Shown here in pieces: positions 47,073-56,096 of a DNA stretch of 64,000 nt (position 1 is its first letter; each line of letters starts with the position of its first letter). This stretch comes from Planctomycetota bacterium. Lineage in GTDB: Bacteria; Planctomycetota; Planctomycetia; Planctomycetales; Planctomycetaceae. Below the pieces are notes generated by a model. That model searched no databases. It saw only the letters and a list, made by a program, of their open reading frames with translations, and was not told the origin of the DNA. Location of the stretch: the NCBI GenBank assembly GCA_023417655.1, contig JAEZFD010000072.1, positions 62,001-126,000 of the forward strand, given 5' to 3'. Made by a program: the position numbers and the translations under genes.

Positions 47073-47326
47073 ACCAATGATTCCACAGAGGGAATTCGTT
47101 CGAATGGACTGCCATGATTGTCGCTGGAAAGTCCGGCAGCGTCAAAGAGCCACTGCCAGATTGCAGCCGCTTTCCCGAATTTCGACGAAAGTGAGCCGCC
47201 TCGCTCTGGCACCGGATGAAAGGACTTTGTTCACGACCTATACTGGGTCGTCGTTCCCGATTCCGATTCTGATCGCAATCCGAAATGGCAGTCTTCTTCC
47301 CGGGTCGATTTGCAGAAGGAATTTCC

Positions 47327-48001
47327 GTGCTTCCACGATTCACTTCCCGGTCCAGCATGCTGGTTCTGCTGACTGGAATCTGGGCCATCGCTCTGGTCTC
47401 TTCTGGCACCGCCGAGGAGCCTGCGAAGAAATACGACTCCGTTGAAATCCTTTTCGACGGAAAATCGCTCGGCAAATGGCAACGGGGCGACTTCGGTAAA
47501 GAGGGGACCGTCGAGGTAAAAGACGGGCAGCTGCTGATCGGACGCGGCTCTCCAATGAACGGCATTGTCTGGCGCGGCGGCGAATTGCCGAAAAGCAATT
47601 ACGAAATCGTGATGGAGGCTCAACGGGTCGAGGGAGCTGATTTCTTTGCGACGGTGACTTTCCCTGTGAAAGACAGCGCCTGTTCGCTCGTGCTCGGGGG
47701 ATGGGGGGGCGGTCTCATCGGCCTTTCCAGTCTGAACGGGATCGATGCTTCTGAGAATGAAACTCTCGGCTATTACGAATTCAAAAACGGCCAGTGGTAT
47801 CAGATCCGCATTCAGGTGTTGGATGACCGGATTCTTTGCTGGATCGATGATAAGGAGATCGTCAACGTCGATATCAGTGATAAGGAAATCGGAATTCGCA
47901 TCGAGATGGAATTCTGTCGTCCGCTGGGAGTTGCCAGTTACCGAACGACAGGTGCAGTCAGAAAGCTGACCCTGCAGCGCCTGACAGCAAAGAAATCGTA
48001 A
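47327..48001 (+). CDS. Secreted DUF1080-like (3-keto-disaccharide hydrolase-type) protein
   Basis: 224 residues from the GTG at 47327, preceded by AAGGA at six bases. It opens a signal peptide (PRFTSRSSMLVLLTGIWAIALVSSGTA split). An ATG at 47285 would give an over-long signal. The mature part has the jelly-roll pattern of DUF1080: EILFDGKSLGKWQRGDF, VEVKDGQLLIGRG, SNYEIVMEAQRVEGADFFATVTFP and a later GQWYQIRIQVLDDRI. In planctomycetes this family is widespread in polysaccharide use and probably binds or cleaves glycans in the periplasm. It is divergent from the beta-propeller gene. Confidence 0.85.
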   Translation: MLPRFTSRSSMLVLLTGIWAIALVSSGTAEEPAKKYDSVEILFDGKSLGKWQRGDFGKEGTVEVKDGQLLIGRGSPMNGIVWRGGELPKSNYEIVMEAQRVEGADFFATVTFPVKDSACSLVLGGWGGGLIGLSSLNGIDASENETLGYYEFKNGQWYQIRIQVLDDRILCWIDDKEIVNVDISDKEIGIRIEMEFCRPLGVASYRTTGAVRKLTLQRLTAKKS

Positions 48002-48087
48002 AACGATTCGAAATTGCGTCCCGCAGACCGGACCTCGATGGTTCTGCGGACCCCCAGTCATTTGAGGATGGAAAAGGACGGAGTTTA

Positions 48088-48777
48088 GTGATTCAGGATC
48101 TGCACCTGGCCGACTCGGCCAGACCGGTCATTCGCGGTGTTGCGTTTGATCTCGATGGATTGATGTTGAACACGGAAGAGGTCTTTCATCTGACGGGAAG
48201 CGAATTAATGCGGCGGCGCGGCAAAGAAGCGACGCCCCGACTTTTTCATGCCATGATGGGGCGTCGTGCTCATGAAGCCTTTCAGGCCATGATTGAAATG
48301 ATGAACCTGACCGAGACGATCGAGGAACTCTCCAAAGAATCAGGCGAGATCTTCGACAATCTGCTGGATGGTCATCTCTCGCTGATGCCGGGGCTCCTGG
48401 AACTGCTTGATCTGCTTGATGAGCAGAAGATTCCCCGGGCTGTCGCAACCAGCTCCGGCAGGAACTATCTGCTGGCAATGCTCAATCGGTTTGAACTGCT
48501 CCCGCGGTTCGATTTCCTGCTCTCCGCAGAAGATGTCATCCATGGAAAGCCGAATCCTGAAATCTATCTGACTGCGGCGCGGCGGCTGAACATTCCCCCA
48601 GAGCAGATGCTAGTGATGGAAGACAGTGAGAACGGTTGCAGGGCAGCAGTTGCCAGCGGGGCCTATGCCGTTGCCGTCCCGCATGTTCACAGTCAGCATC
48701 ACAATTTTGAAGGGGTGAAGGGGATCGCGACCAGCCTGCGGGATCCCATTATTCGGGGACTGTTTGAAGTAGTCTGA
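48088..48777 (+). CDS. HAD-family hydrolase (beta-phosphoglucomutase-like)
   Basis: 229 residues. The GTG at 48088 has GGACGGAG seven bases upstream. HAD motif I is FDLDGLMLNTEE (nucleophile and acid/base Asp), motif II is AVATSSG, the lysine lies in GKPNPEIYLTAARRLN and motif IV is VMEDSENGCRAAVASGA. A helical cap domain sits between motifs I and II. Substrate is a small phosphorylated sugar or similar; the specific one is not readable. Confidence 0.9.
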   Translation: MIQDLHLADSARPVIRGVAFDLDGLMLNTEEVFHLTGSELMRRRGKEATPRLFHAMMGRRAHEAFQAMIEMMNLTETIEELSKESGEIFDNLLDGHLSLMPGLLELLDLLDEQKIPRAVATSSGRNYLLAMLNRFELLPRFDFLLSAEDVIHGKPNPEIYLTAARRLNIPPEQMLVMEDSENGCRAAVASGAYAVAVPHVHSQHHNFEGVKGIATSLRDPIIRGLFEVV

Positions 48778-48962
48778 GCCCATCCTGATCGGATCGGGAG
48801 AAATTTACTGCGATTTGGAGAAATCCGATTTCCGCAGGATGTCGCGAGGCGGCCGCAAACTGTCAAATAGTTAGGAACGAGCATGAATGAACGCGGAGCT
48901 TCGTTCGAGTTCAGGTTCGAGTCGAGCAGGGATATTTGCTCCGGAAAGACAGGCCGCCTGCA

Positions 48963-50387
48963 ATGTTGCACCACGCGGATCCATTGACCGTCTATTGTGT
49001 CGCCTGTAATGAAGCGTTTCTTGGTCATTATGGCGATTCCCGCTGTCCCCGTTGCGGGATGGCCGCCCTGCAACAGCCGCAGTCGTCGCTGAATACAATC
49101 CACCTCACGCTGGGGGAACAGAGTCCGGTTATCGCCGAGATTCCGAAGACTGACCTGTCGAACCTGGTCGACTCGACACTTGACCGCTATCACATTCGGT
49201 CTCTGCTCGGCAAAGGAGGCATGGGCTGGGTCTTTCTGGCTCAGCATCTGCAGCTCAATCGGCCTTGCGCGCTCAAAATTCTGTCACCGAATCTAGTGCT
49301 GAAAGACCTCGAGTATCTCGACCGTTTCTACACGGAAGGGCAGGCCGCGGCGTCGCTGAACCACATGAACGTGGTCACTGTCCATGCAATCGGAAGGTCG
49401 GAGGACTACCACTTTCTGGAGATGGAATTCGTGCCGGGACGTTCCTTGCAGAAAATGCTGGAAGAACGGGCATTTGAACCGGCTCGGGCCATGACCATCG
49501 CCTTGGGGATCTCAAACGGACTCGCGGCTGCGCATCGGCTGGGAATCATTCACAGGGATCTGAAGCCAGATAACATTCTTCTGACGCATCAGGGAATTCC
49601 GAAGATCGGCGACTTCGGTCTCGCGAAACGCCTGCATGGGAATTCAGCTCGTGAAGGGCCGGGGACGCTTGCAGGGACCCCGCATTTTATGGCCCCGGAA
49701 CTCTTTATGGGGTCGCCGGCGACTCCAGCGAGTGACATTTATGCTTTGGGCGTTTCGCTGTTCAACATGCTGACTGGGCAGCTTCCTTTTCACGGAGATA
49801 GCCTGTCGGCACTGTCCAACGCGATCCAGCATGATGCTCCGCCGAACCTGCGGACACTGGTCCCGGGCCTTCCGCTTGAGGTCTGCGAAGCGGTCGGCAT
49901 GATGCTGGAAAAGAGTCCTGGTAATCGCCCGACTGATGGGATTGAAGCATCGGAACTGCTACAGGCGATTCTCGGTCAAATGCGCGATATTGAGACGCTC
50001 CTGCACGCGGCGTTTCGGTATGAACCACAGGTCGAATGGGCCCGGCAGCCCCAGCGATTTGAGTTAACGGTGGTCCTTCCCAGCGGTCGAAAGCAAACTG
50101 TTTTCATCGAAGCCAGTCGGCATCCCCCGGCAGAGCGACTGCTTCAGATCTTCAGTCTCTGTTGCCCGGCGGCCCCGCACTATTATGGGGACGCTTTACG
50201 GCTGAACTCAGAACTTCCTCACGGTGCCATCGCGGTCCGGGAAATTGACGGGCAGGATTACTTTGTGACGCTGAACAGTTATCCACTCGGGACGGCTGAC
50301 GCAGAGGAAATCCGGCGGAGTGTCATCGCACTCGCCCATTGCGGTGACATGATTGAATTCAAATTGACCGGAGAAGACCGGCATTAG
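48963..50387 (+). CDS. Cytoplasmic Ser/Thr protein kinase with N-terminal zinc ribbon
   Basis: 474 residues from the ATG at 48963; an in-frame TTG at 48936 is possible. It begins with a zinc ribbon, VYCVACNEAFLGHYGDSRCPRCG (Cys-x2-Cys pairs). A kinase domain follows (about 80-345): LGKGGMGWVFLA, PCALKIL, HRDLKPDNIL, IGDFGLAKR, GTPHFMAPELF, with all catalytic residues present. A C-terminal region of about 110 residues has an unknown beta-rich fold. Unlike most bacterial Hanks-type kinases it has no membrane helix or sensor domain, so the ribbon is the likely sensing or docking part. Confidence 0.9.
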   Translation: MLHHADPLTVYCVACNEAFLGHYGDSRCPRCGMAALQQPQSSLNTIHLTLGEQSPVIAEIPKTDLSNLVDSTLDRYHIRSLLGKGGMGWVFLAQHLQLNRPCALKILSPNLVLKDLEYLDRFYTEGQAAASLNHMNVVTVHAIGRSEDYHFLEMEFVPGRSLQKMLEERAFEPARAMTIALGISNGLAAAHRLGIIHRDLKPDNILLTHQGIPKIGDFGLAKRLHGNSAREGPGTLAGTPHFMAPELFMGSPATPASDIYALGVSLFNMLTGQLPFHGDSLSALSNAIQHDAPPNLRTLVPGLPLEVCEAVGMMLEKSPGNRPTDGIEASELLQAILGQMRDIETLLHAAFRYEPQVEWARQPQRFELTVVLPSGRKQTVFIEASRHPPAERLLQIFSLCCPAAPHYYGDALRLNSELPHGAIAVREIDGQDYFVTLNSYPLGTADAEEIRRSVIALAHCGDMIEFKLTGEDRH

Positions 50388-50799
50388 AGCAGTTTGCTCT
50401 ACCGAGTGCCCGCGCAGCGCGACTTTAAGCACCGAAACGCTGCCTCCCACGGTGAGAACGGGCAGAGCAAAAAGCAAATGATCTAAACCGCTTTCCCTTA
50501 CAGGGCTCCTTTTCGTTCGCATGCGACTGACTGAGTTCGCGCGCTGGTGATAACAATCTCGAGAGAATAGGCCCAACCACATTTTTGTTTGCTCGCAAGT
50601 GTGCTTATACTTGCATGTGTGGATGCGAGTTTGTACAGCATCCTGCCCTTTGTTCGGCGCGATGGACCAACTTCCCCGATTTCATGATGAAGCCTGATGG
50701 CCTCAGTGAAATTGTGAGCCGAACTTTCTCTTCTCTCGCGGAGCGACCGTTAACAGGCGACGCGCCTGGTCTTCTCCGGCCCAATTTTGGAGATTGTCT
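50388..50799. other. Intergenic region with repeat copy C and a possible promoter
   Basis: 412 bases between the kinase and DUF1559 copy 3. It starts with the palindromic repeat at 50393-50471. Around 50582-50610 the string CATTTTTGTTT is followed by TATACT, a possible promoter for the next gene, with a ten-base match to the promoter of DUF1559 copy 2. No gene is recognised. Confidence 0.5.
50393..50471. repeat. Copy C of a dispersed palindromic repeat, 79 bp with terminal inverted repeats
   Basis: Begins TTTGCTCT (50393-50400) and ends AGAGCAAA (50464-50471), a perfect eight-base terminal inverted repeat extended by CCGAG/CGGGC. It begins six bases after the kinase stop codon. Related copies lie at 33487-33560, and partial copies at 22293-22323 and 53447-53486. 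Confidence 0.6.
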
Positions 50800-51768
50800 G
50801 TGGTCAAGGACCGTCATCAGGCGTATCGCGGATTTACGCTGATCGAACTTCTCGTTGTGATTGCGATCATCGCAGTGTTGATCGCGTTGCTGCTGCCGGC
50901 AGTTCAACAGGCTCGGGAGGCCGCGAGACGGTCTCAGTGCAAGAACAATCTCAAACAGATGGGGTTGGCACTGCACAACTACCACGATACGCATCGCACA
51001 TTTCCACCGGGCGCATTTGCGGAAAACACAGCAGCGACCGCGCTGACTCCCATTGCAACCGGGAACGGTTTGAGCTTTCACGTCATGATTCTGCCGTTCA
51101 TGGATCAGGCGAATCTCTATGAAAAGATCGGGTTCGCTGGAACAGCCTGGGATCAAAATAATCGTGGTCAGTACGGGGTTATGCCGCTGGGTGCCTTCCT
51201 TTGCCCGAGTGCTGTTGAAACAAGGGACCCCGGTAATATTTATACCCCGACCGGGGCGAATTATGCTGCGGCCCATTACATCGGCGTCGCGGGACCGGTC
51301 GGAACGGACACGACCACCAATCCACCCGTCACGCCTGTGAATGTATCAACCGGAACAGTGTATCACTGGATTCCAGAAACCGCTGGGGGTGACTGGGGCG
51401 GCTTGGCCCAGACCGGAATTCTGCTGCGACAGTTTATTACGAAGTTGCGTGACGTAACCGACGGAAGCAGCAATACCATTCTGGTCATGGAGTCCTCCTG
51501 GGATGCAAACAAGCAGCACCTCCGTTGCTGGCTCCGCGGATCCGCGAGCAATCGCTCGATCGTTTCCACCAAGAATCTGGCTCATAGTCCTAATACGGTA
51601 GTAAATTCGGCATTCAATAATCGATCTTTCGGCAGCAATCACACCGGAGGCGTTCAGGCGACGATGGCTGACGGGGCAGTGACCTTCTTCAGTGAGAACA
51701 TCGACATGAATGTCCTGCGTGCCCTGTCAACGCGTGCCGAATCAGACATCGTCCAGATTGAACTGTAA
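50800..51768 (+). CDS. DUF1559 pseudopilin-like protein (copy 3)
   Basis: 322 residues. The GTG at 50800 is chosen because GGAG lies seven bases upstream; a TTG six bases earlier would be too close to it. Leader VKDRHQAYRG precedes FTLIELLVVIAIIAVLIALLL, and QQAREAARRSQCKNNLKQ continues the conserved helix. DVTDGSSNTILVMESSW and the C-terminal H-X9-DG motif (His, TGGVQATMA, DGAVTFFSENID) identify the family. Unlike the other four copies it has no lipoprotein gene directly after it; a terminator lies about 200 bases downstream. Confidence 0.93.
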   Translation: MVKDRHQAYRGFTLIELLVVIAIIAVLIALLLPAVQQAREAARRSQCKNNLKQMGLALHNYHDTHRTFPPGAFAENTAATALTPIATGNGLSFHVMILPFMDQANLYEKIGFAGTAWDQNNRGQYGVMPLGAFLCPSAVETRDPGNIYTPTGANYAAAHYIGVAGPVGTDTTTNPPVTPVNVSTGTVYHWIPETAGGDWGGLAQTGILLRQFITKLRDVTDGSSNTILVMESSWDANKQHLRCWLRGSASNRSIVSTKNLAHSPNTVVNSAFNNRSFGSNHTGGVQATMADGAVTFFSENIDMNVLRALSTRAESDIVQIEL

Positions 51769-52347
51769 TGCAAATACCCGAAGGTGGGCTCAGTTATTAC
51801 GTTTTAGATATTAGTGCTGCTGCCGGAGATATGTCGAAATCCTTAGCCGGTTTTTGGCGGCCCTTCTTCATTCAACCGGCCGACTCTGGTATCACTCCCG
51901 GCTTGATCCGTTAAGAGTTGCTAAGACATCTCCTGACGGCTGACTGATCAGTCCTAACGTGTGACGGGACCTCTGCTAGTTCAGAGGTCCTGTTTTTTAT
52001 GCGCACTGCCATCCAGTTACTGCCATCCTGTGCAGGACAGACCGCCTCAGTTTGTCTTCACTCATTCAGGTTCATGCGATTTTCATCTTGAGGCCCTGAA
52101 ATCTTAAAAAAGAGTGGCCATAGTCCGAATTCCTGATGGTGGTGCTCCTCATGTTTGGTAGCGTTGATGAGTTGTCAGTCCTGAGAGTCCCTCACACGTC
52201 CCCGGCAATATCAGAGTCGTGGGCCGTTCGAGAACTCCGTCGAAGAGTTGCTGATGGAATGCCGGTTTGTTGATCGAGAAACCGGGTTTCATCAGAGCCA
52301 TCGCGTCCCCGGGGAGCCCTCTTTCATTCGAAACTGAGGAGAGTATC
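51769..52347. other. Intergenic region between two DUF1559 genes
   Basis: 579 bases. The first 198 lie between the stop of copy 3 and a strong terminator and could be a long 3' untranslated region or a small RNA. The part after 52000 should hold the promoter of copy 4 (CATAGT at about 52121 is a weak -10 candidate). No protein gene is recognised. Confidence 0.4.
51966..51998 (+). terminator. Rho-independent terminator
   Basis: Perfect nine-base arms GGACCTCTG (51967-51975) and CAGAGGTCC (51982-51990), six-base loop, followed by TGTTTTTT. It ends the transcript from the DUF1559 copy 3 side. Confidence 0.88.
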
Positions 52348-53451
52348 TTGGCGAATCGGACCCAACGTCGAATCGGCTTCACGCTCATCGAATTGCTGGT
52401 CGTCATTGCGATTATTGCAGTGCTCATTGCCCTCTTACTTCCAGCTGTACAGCAGGCCCGGGAAGCGGCAAGGCGATCGCAATGCAAGAACAACCTCAAG
52501 CAGTTGGGGCTTGCTTTGCATAACTATCTGGACACGTTCGGGTGCTTCCCATATGGACGCGGCGGAACAGGTCACCCCGACGAGGGGACAATTAATGCAA
52601 CTGGCGATAATGTTAATCGGGCCAGTGGATACATCGGTTTGCTGCCGTACCTCGATCAGGGGGCACTTTACAGCCAGATCAGTGGACCGCTGACATTCGG
52701 CGGAGTCACGTATTCCGCATTTGGTCCGCGCCCAGGGACTGGGAATGCCAACTATGAACCTTTCATGGTGAATATCTCGTCCATGATCTGTCCTTCAAGT
52801 CAGCTGATTACAACAGTAAAACTTGGCGGTCAGACAAATTATGGGTTCAGCTGGGGCGATAATAATCGTCAGATCTCGGGGTCAGAGACGGTGAGTGTTC
52901 GTCGCAACCTCCGCTTAAACCGCCGTGGAATGTTTACGTTTCAGGTGACCCGAAAAATTCGCGACATTACTGACGGAACAAGCAACACCATCGCGATGGG
53001 AGAGATTGCGACGAGTAATAATGCTAATGACGTTCGCGGCGGAGTGGCTCGGGCCAGAGGAGCCGATCCCGGGTACGACAATAATATCACCTGCTTCCTC
53101 GAAGCAGATCAGTCTTCTGGAACATTAACGGCCGGAAGCAACGCGAATTGGCGCGGCAATGGCTGGGCGAACGGAGTGAATTCTTACACGGGTATCAACA
53201 CGGTCTTACCGCCCAATTCCCCGGCCTGCCTGCAAAGTTCCAATGATCACTCGAATGGACAGTTGCCTGTGAGCAGCTGGCACATCGGTGCAGCACAGAT
53301 CCTGATGGGTGATGGCTCAGTCCGCAGCATCAGCGACAACATCAACACTGGCGATCTGTCAAAGAAAGATGTCACGGTCGGGCCCAGCCCGTTCGGTGTC
53401 TGGGGAGCGCTCGGTTCGATGGAGGGAAATGAAGTGATCGGTGATTTCTAG
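52348..53451 (+). CDS. DUF1559 pseudopilin-like protein (copy 4)
   Basis: 367 residues. I start at the TTG at 52348, which has GAGGAG six bases upstream and gives a short leader (ANRTQRRIG) before FTLIELLVVIAIIAVLIALLL. No ATG lies close to the signal. The body has KIRDITDGTSNTIAMGEIAT and CLQSSNDHSNGQLPVSSWH. The C-terminus has H-X9-DG (His, IGAAQILMG, DGSVRSISDNI) and ends G-NEVIGDF. It is most like copy 2 in overall layout, including the shared stretch PPNSPACxxS. A lipoprotein gene follows 96 bases downstream. Confidence 0.92.
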   Translation: MANRTQRRIGFTLIELLVVIAIIAVLIALLLPAVQQAREAARRSQCKNNLKQLGLALHNYLDTFGCFPYGRGGTGHPDEGTINATGDNVNRASGYIGLLPYLDQGALYSQISGPLTFGGVTYSAFGPRPGTGNANYEPFMVNISSMICPSSQLITTVKLGGQTNYGFSWGDNNRQISGSETVSVRRNLRLNRRGMFTFQVTRKIRDITDGTSNTIAMGEIATSNNANDVRGGVARARGADPGYDNNITCFLEADQSSGTLTAGSNANWRGNGWANGVNSYTGINTVLPPNSPACLQSSNDHSNGQLPVSSWHIGAAQILMGDGSVRSISDNINTGDLSKKDVTVGPSPFGVWGALGSMEGNEVIGDF

Positions 53452-53486
53452 AGCAAGAATGGGCAGATCAAAAGGCGAAACCGTCC
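53447..53486 (+). repeat. Copy D (partial) of the dispersed repeat
   Basis: Contains the core GGGCAGATCAAAAGGC at 53461-53476, identical over 16 bases to 22296-22311. It overlaps the end of DUF1559 copy 4 and precedes the lipoprotein gene. Confidence 0.45.
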
Positions 53487-53547
53487 AGAGCGATTTGCAA
53501 AGTTGCGTCCCTTCCCGTCATTGTCCTTTCTCTCTTTAAGCAACCCG

Positions 53548-53970
53548 ATGTTCAACTCATACACGGTGATCTGGTTTCTGATAGGGAGTGTCACTCTTTG
53601 TGGATGCGGGAGGAAGGAAATTCCCGGGCGTCCGAAGCTCTATCAGGTCTCCGGGAGCGTCATGTTTGAAGGTCAGCCCGCTGCGGGGGCTGTCGTGATG
53701 TTCGCGCCTCAGGACCATGAATTTGCCGCGACCGCGAAGACGCAGTCTGATGGGACGTTCCGGCTACGGACATTCGAGGAGGGTGACGGCGCTGCCGAGG
53801 GTACTTATAAAGTCGTCGTCTATAAGGTCGACGTACATGTCCTCGAGAACGGAGGAGTTCGGGAGGAACATCACTTCCCGATGAAGTACAAGAGCACCGA
53901 ATTGACGCCACTGACCGCTGTCGTCAGTGCCGGCCAGAAGAATGAAATCACGCTGCAGGTCACAAAATAG
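53548..53970 (+). CDS. Small lipoprotein paired with DUF1559 copy 4
   Basis: 140 residues from the ATG at 53548. The signal VIWFLIGSVTLCGCG has a lipobox with Cys at about residue 18 or 20. The domain is beta-rich: YQVSGSVMFEGQPAAGAVVMFAP, AKTQSDGTFRLRTFEEGDGAAEGTYKVVVYK, then a C-terminal strand ending ITLQVTK. This is the same carboxypeptidase-regulatory-like fold as the other paired lipoproteins. An ATG at 53503 is in frame but would give an odd, long leader. Confidence 0.8.
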   Translation: MFNSYTVIWFLIGSVTLCGCGRKEIPGRPKLYQVSGSVMFEGQPAAGAVVMFAPQDHEFAATAKTQSDGTFRLRTFEEGDGAAEGTYKVVVYKVDVHVLENGGVREEHHFPMKYKSTELTPLTAVVSAGQKNEITLQVTK

Positions 53971-54267
53971 GCCGGTCACTTCCAGTAAGCGTCTGGCGAG
54001 AGTCAATCAGCGGCTTGCCTGCCAAGTCGATCCGACTGAGAGACCGCAGCAATTGAGTAGTTTCGCGGTAAGAACAATCTTTCACGTCGAAACTGACCGG
54101 ACACCGGGTAAATTTTCCGGCGAGGGGAGCGGGGGTGAGCTATGGTACTGCGAGGGTGCCTAGGAGCACTGGCCGAGTTCAGCGGGAGCTGATCAGCGCA
54201 AGTCGTCCGCTCTACACAACTTCTACCGCTGAAGAGAGTTCGGCACCTTCCGCACCGTGGAAATCAA

Positions 54268-54423
54268 ATGTTACTCGCGTTCGACTACACAGCCCGGGAA
54301 TACATGAAGGCGTATGGAAAATACGCCACCGACTTCTGGGATAATATGACTCCCGGTCAGTACGGTGGCGTTTTGATTTTCATCGCCGTTTGCGGCTATC
54401 TGCTAATGCGGTCATCGCGCTGA
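54268..54423 (+). CDS. 51-residue membrane protein
   Basis: An ATG with GGA about eight bases upstream opens a frame of 51 codons. The N-terminal amphipathic, aromatic-rich part is LAFDYTAREYMKAYGKYATDFW. MTPGQYGG and one membrane helix, VLIFIAVCGYLLM, follow, with positive SSR at the end (inside). Base composition and codon choice look coding. No family is recognised. It stands alone between a lipoprotein and the ceramidase-like gene, about 300 bases after the former; nothing else is seen in that gap. Confidence 0.6.
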   Translation: MLLAFDYTAREYMKAYGKYATDFWDNMTPGQYGGVLIFIAVCGYLLMRSSR

Positions 54424-54484
54424 GACGCCGGACATAATCCGATTTCTGATCAGGCCGGTCGTCTCACAACGCCACGATCACCGT

Positions 54485-55933
54485 CTACTTTTGGGTGAGA
54501 CTCTTCTGCGTCTCTTGCACCATTTCCAGCAGTTGAGCCAGCATCTTGTCCGATGCTTCGCGTTCCAGCCGGTTAGTTCCAAGCCAGGTCTCATACCCTC
54601 CCAGATCATGCTGACGCGGCGGCGGCAGATAGCCGACGTACCCGTGTGATAATGACATCAGGAAGGCAGGCTGCTGCGGGCACTTCTTTTTGAATTCCAG
54701 CCCGATCTCGCAGAAGACTTCGCACGGCATGGTGCCAATGCAGAGGTCGCCGATTCGCAGTACCTGTAGCGGAATTTTCCCTTTCTCAGGGTAATTCGCC
54801 ACGTTTTGAACCCGCTGTGCGTAGATGTAAGATAGGTCCGTTGCCTTCTTTGGTCCATCGGCCACCGTCTTGTCGGCCCAGGCGAGAAGTTCCGGCTCAG
54901 GGTGACGGAACGTCATTTCCGGCTTGCGCATCACTGCAGTCAGCGGGACGTCCTTGCTGTATTTCAGCTTCTGAACGGTGTCGTAGACCTTCTGGGCGAC
55001 GTCATGGGCGACATAACGAATCTGCTCATAGGGAGGTTTCGCCGGACGGGGTTCTCGGAAGTTGATGTTATTGATGTCGCCGCTCGTCCCGTTCGCCATG
55101 ATGGGAACCAGTGGAGGATCCTGCTCTGAGTTTCCGGCCAGCCGCAGATAGTGCTCACTGAACTCGCCGTAATAGTCTGAAGAAATGGCTGTCCCGGGAA
55201 CGCCTCCGACATAGTGCAGGGAATAGCTCGCGAGCACACAGATCGGGACCCCTTTCCGATCACGAACGGACAGAATGGAGACGACTGGATCCGTTGGGCC
55301 AGCAGGTTCCACCAGATTCGGGTTACCGGCCCCGGGGTTCATCTTCACTTTGTCATTCGTGTTCCCGAACGGATTCATCGGCATCGTGCCGGGCTTAAGA
55401 TACCAGCGACGATTGAAAACGTGCTCAGGAATCGAAACGGTTCCGAATGCGAACTCAGCAGGACGCAGGTTATTCATGGCACGCTGAACGCCGTCAGCAA
55501 TTCGGGTCACGATGAACTTCTGATAGTCATCGAGCGGAGCGTTGGGATCAAAACGATGGCCCCCCAAGGCACTTGATCCGGAGTGTGTGTGTGTCGCACA
55601 CAGCAGAATGTTCGATTCAGGAATCTGGGTCTGCTTTTCGATCTGGGCGCGTGCCTGATTGCAGAGCTCTACGCTGATTCCCAGCAGGTCACAGACAACG
55701 AGTGCCAGGCGGTTCTTGCCGTCATCCAGAACCAGGCAGCGGGCAAACAGCTCGTCATGGATGTGCTTGGACGGTGTCGGTGCAAAGCCCCCGACGATCG
55801 GGAGTCCCAGCGGAGGAGTGATGTTGCTGGTGGCTGCTCCGGCCTTCAGGCCAGTGTTTTCATCTGCCGCGTAGGACAGGGCTGGCGTTAAGACGCCGCA
55901 ACAGATCGCAAGTAGAACGAGATATCTCTGCAT
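54485..55933 (-). CDS. Secreted neutral/alkaline ceramidase-like protein
   Basis: 482 residues. The ATG at 55933 has AAGGA nine bases upstream; an ATG three codons earlier directly abuts that site. Signal peptide QRYLVLLAICCGVLTPALSYA. The mature N-terminus LKAGAATSNITPPLGLPIVGG is the hallmark of the neutral ceramidase N-terminal domain. CATHTHSGSSALGG carries the zinc-binding His pair, and LASYSLHYVGGVPGTAISSDYYGEF and NGTSGDINNINF follow. Planctomycetes carry many such proteins. The true substrate may be an amide-linked lipid or something else. Confidence 0.88.
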   Translation of the reverse strand: MQRYLVLLAICCGVLTPALSYAADENTGLKAGAATSNITPPLGLPIVGGFAPTPSKHIHDELFARCLVLDDGKNRLALVVCDLLGISVELCNQARAQIEKQTQIPESNILLCATHTHSGSSALGGHRFDPNAPLDDYQKFIVTRIADGVQRAMNNLRPAEFAFGTVSIPEHVFNRRWYLKPGTMPMNPFGNTNDKVKMNPGAGNPNLVEPAGPTDPVVSILSVRDRKGVPICVLASYSLHYVGGVPGTAISSDYYGEFSEHYLRLAGNSEQDPPLVPIMANGTSGDINNINFREPRPAKPPYEQIRYVAHDVAQKVYDTVQKLKYSKDVPLTAVMRKPEMTFRHPEPELLAWADKTVADGPKKATDLSYIYAQRVQNVANYPEKGKIPLQVLRIGDLCIGTMPCEVFCEIGLEFKKKCPQQPAFLMSLSHGYVGYLPPPRQHDLGGYETWLGTNRLEREASDKMLAQLLEMVQETQKSLTQK

Positions 55934-56096
55934 TCCAGACATTCCTTAGGCGGGGGGAAAAGATCAGTCAGTAACCATTCCTCACTTTAACAAAAGCTTT
56001 AAGAACTCAGTGATCAAGGCGGACTGTGATCGTCTGAATGACTCAGAGTTTTCCCACTGGAAGGGGCGTCCACCGGTCCTGTCGAATGACCGAACC

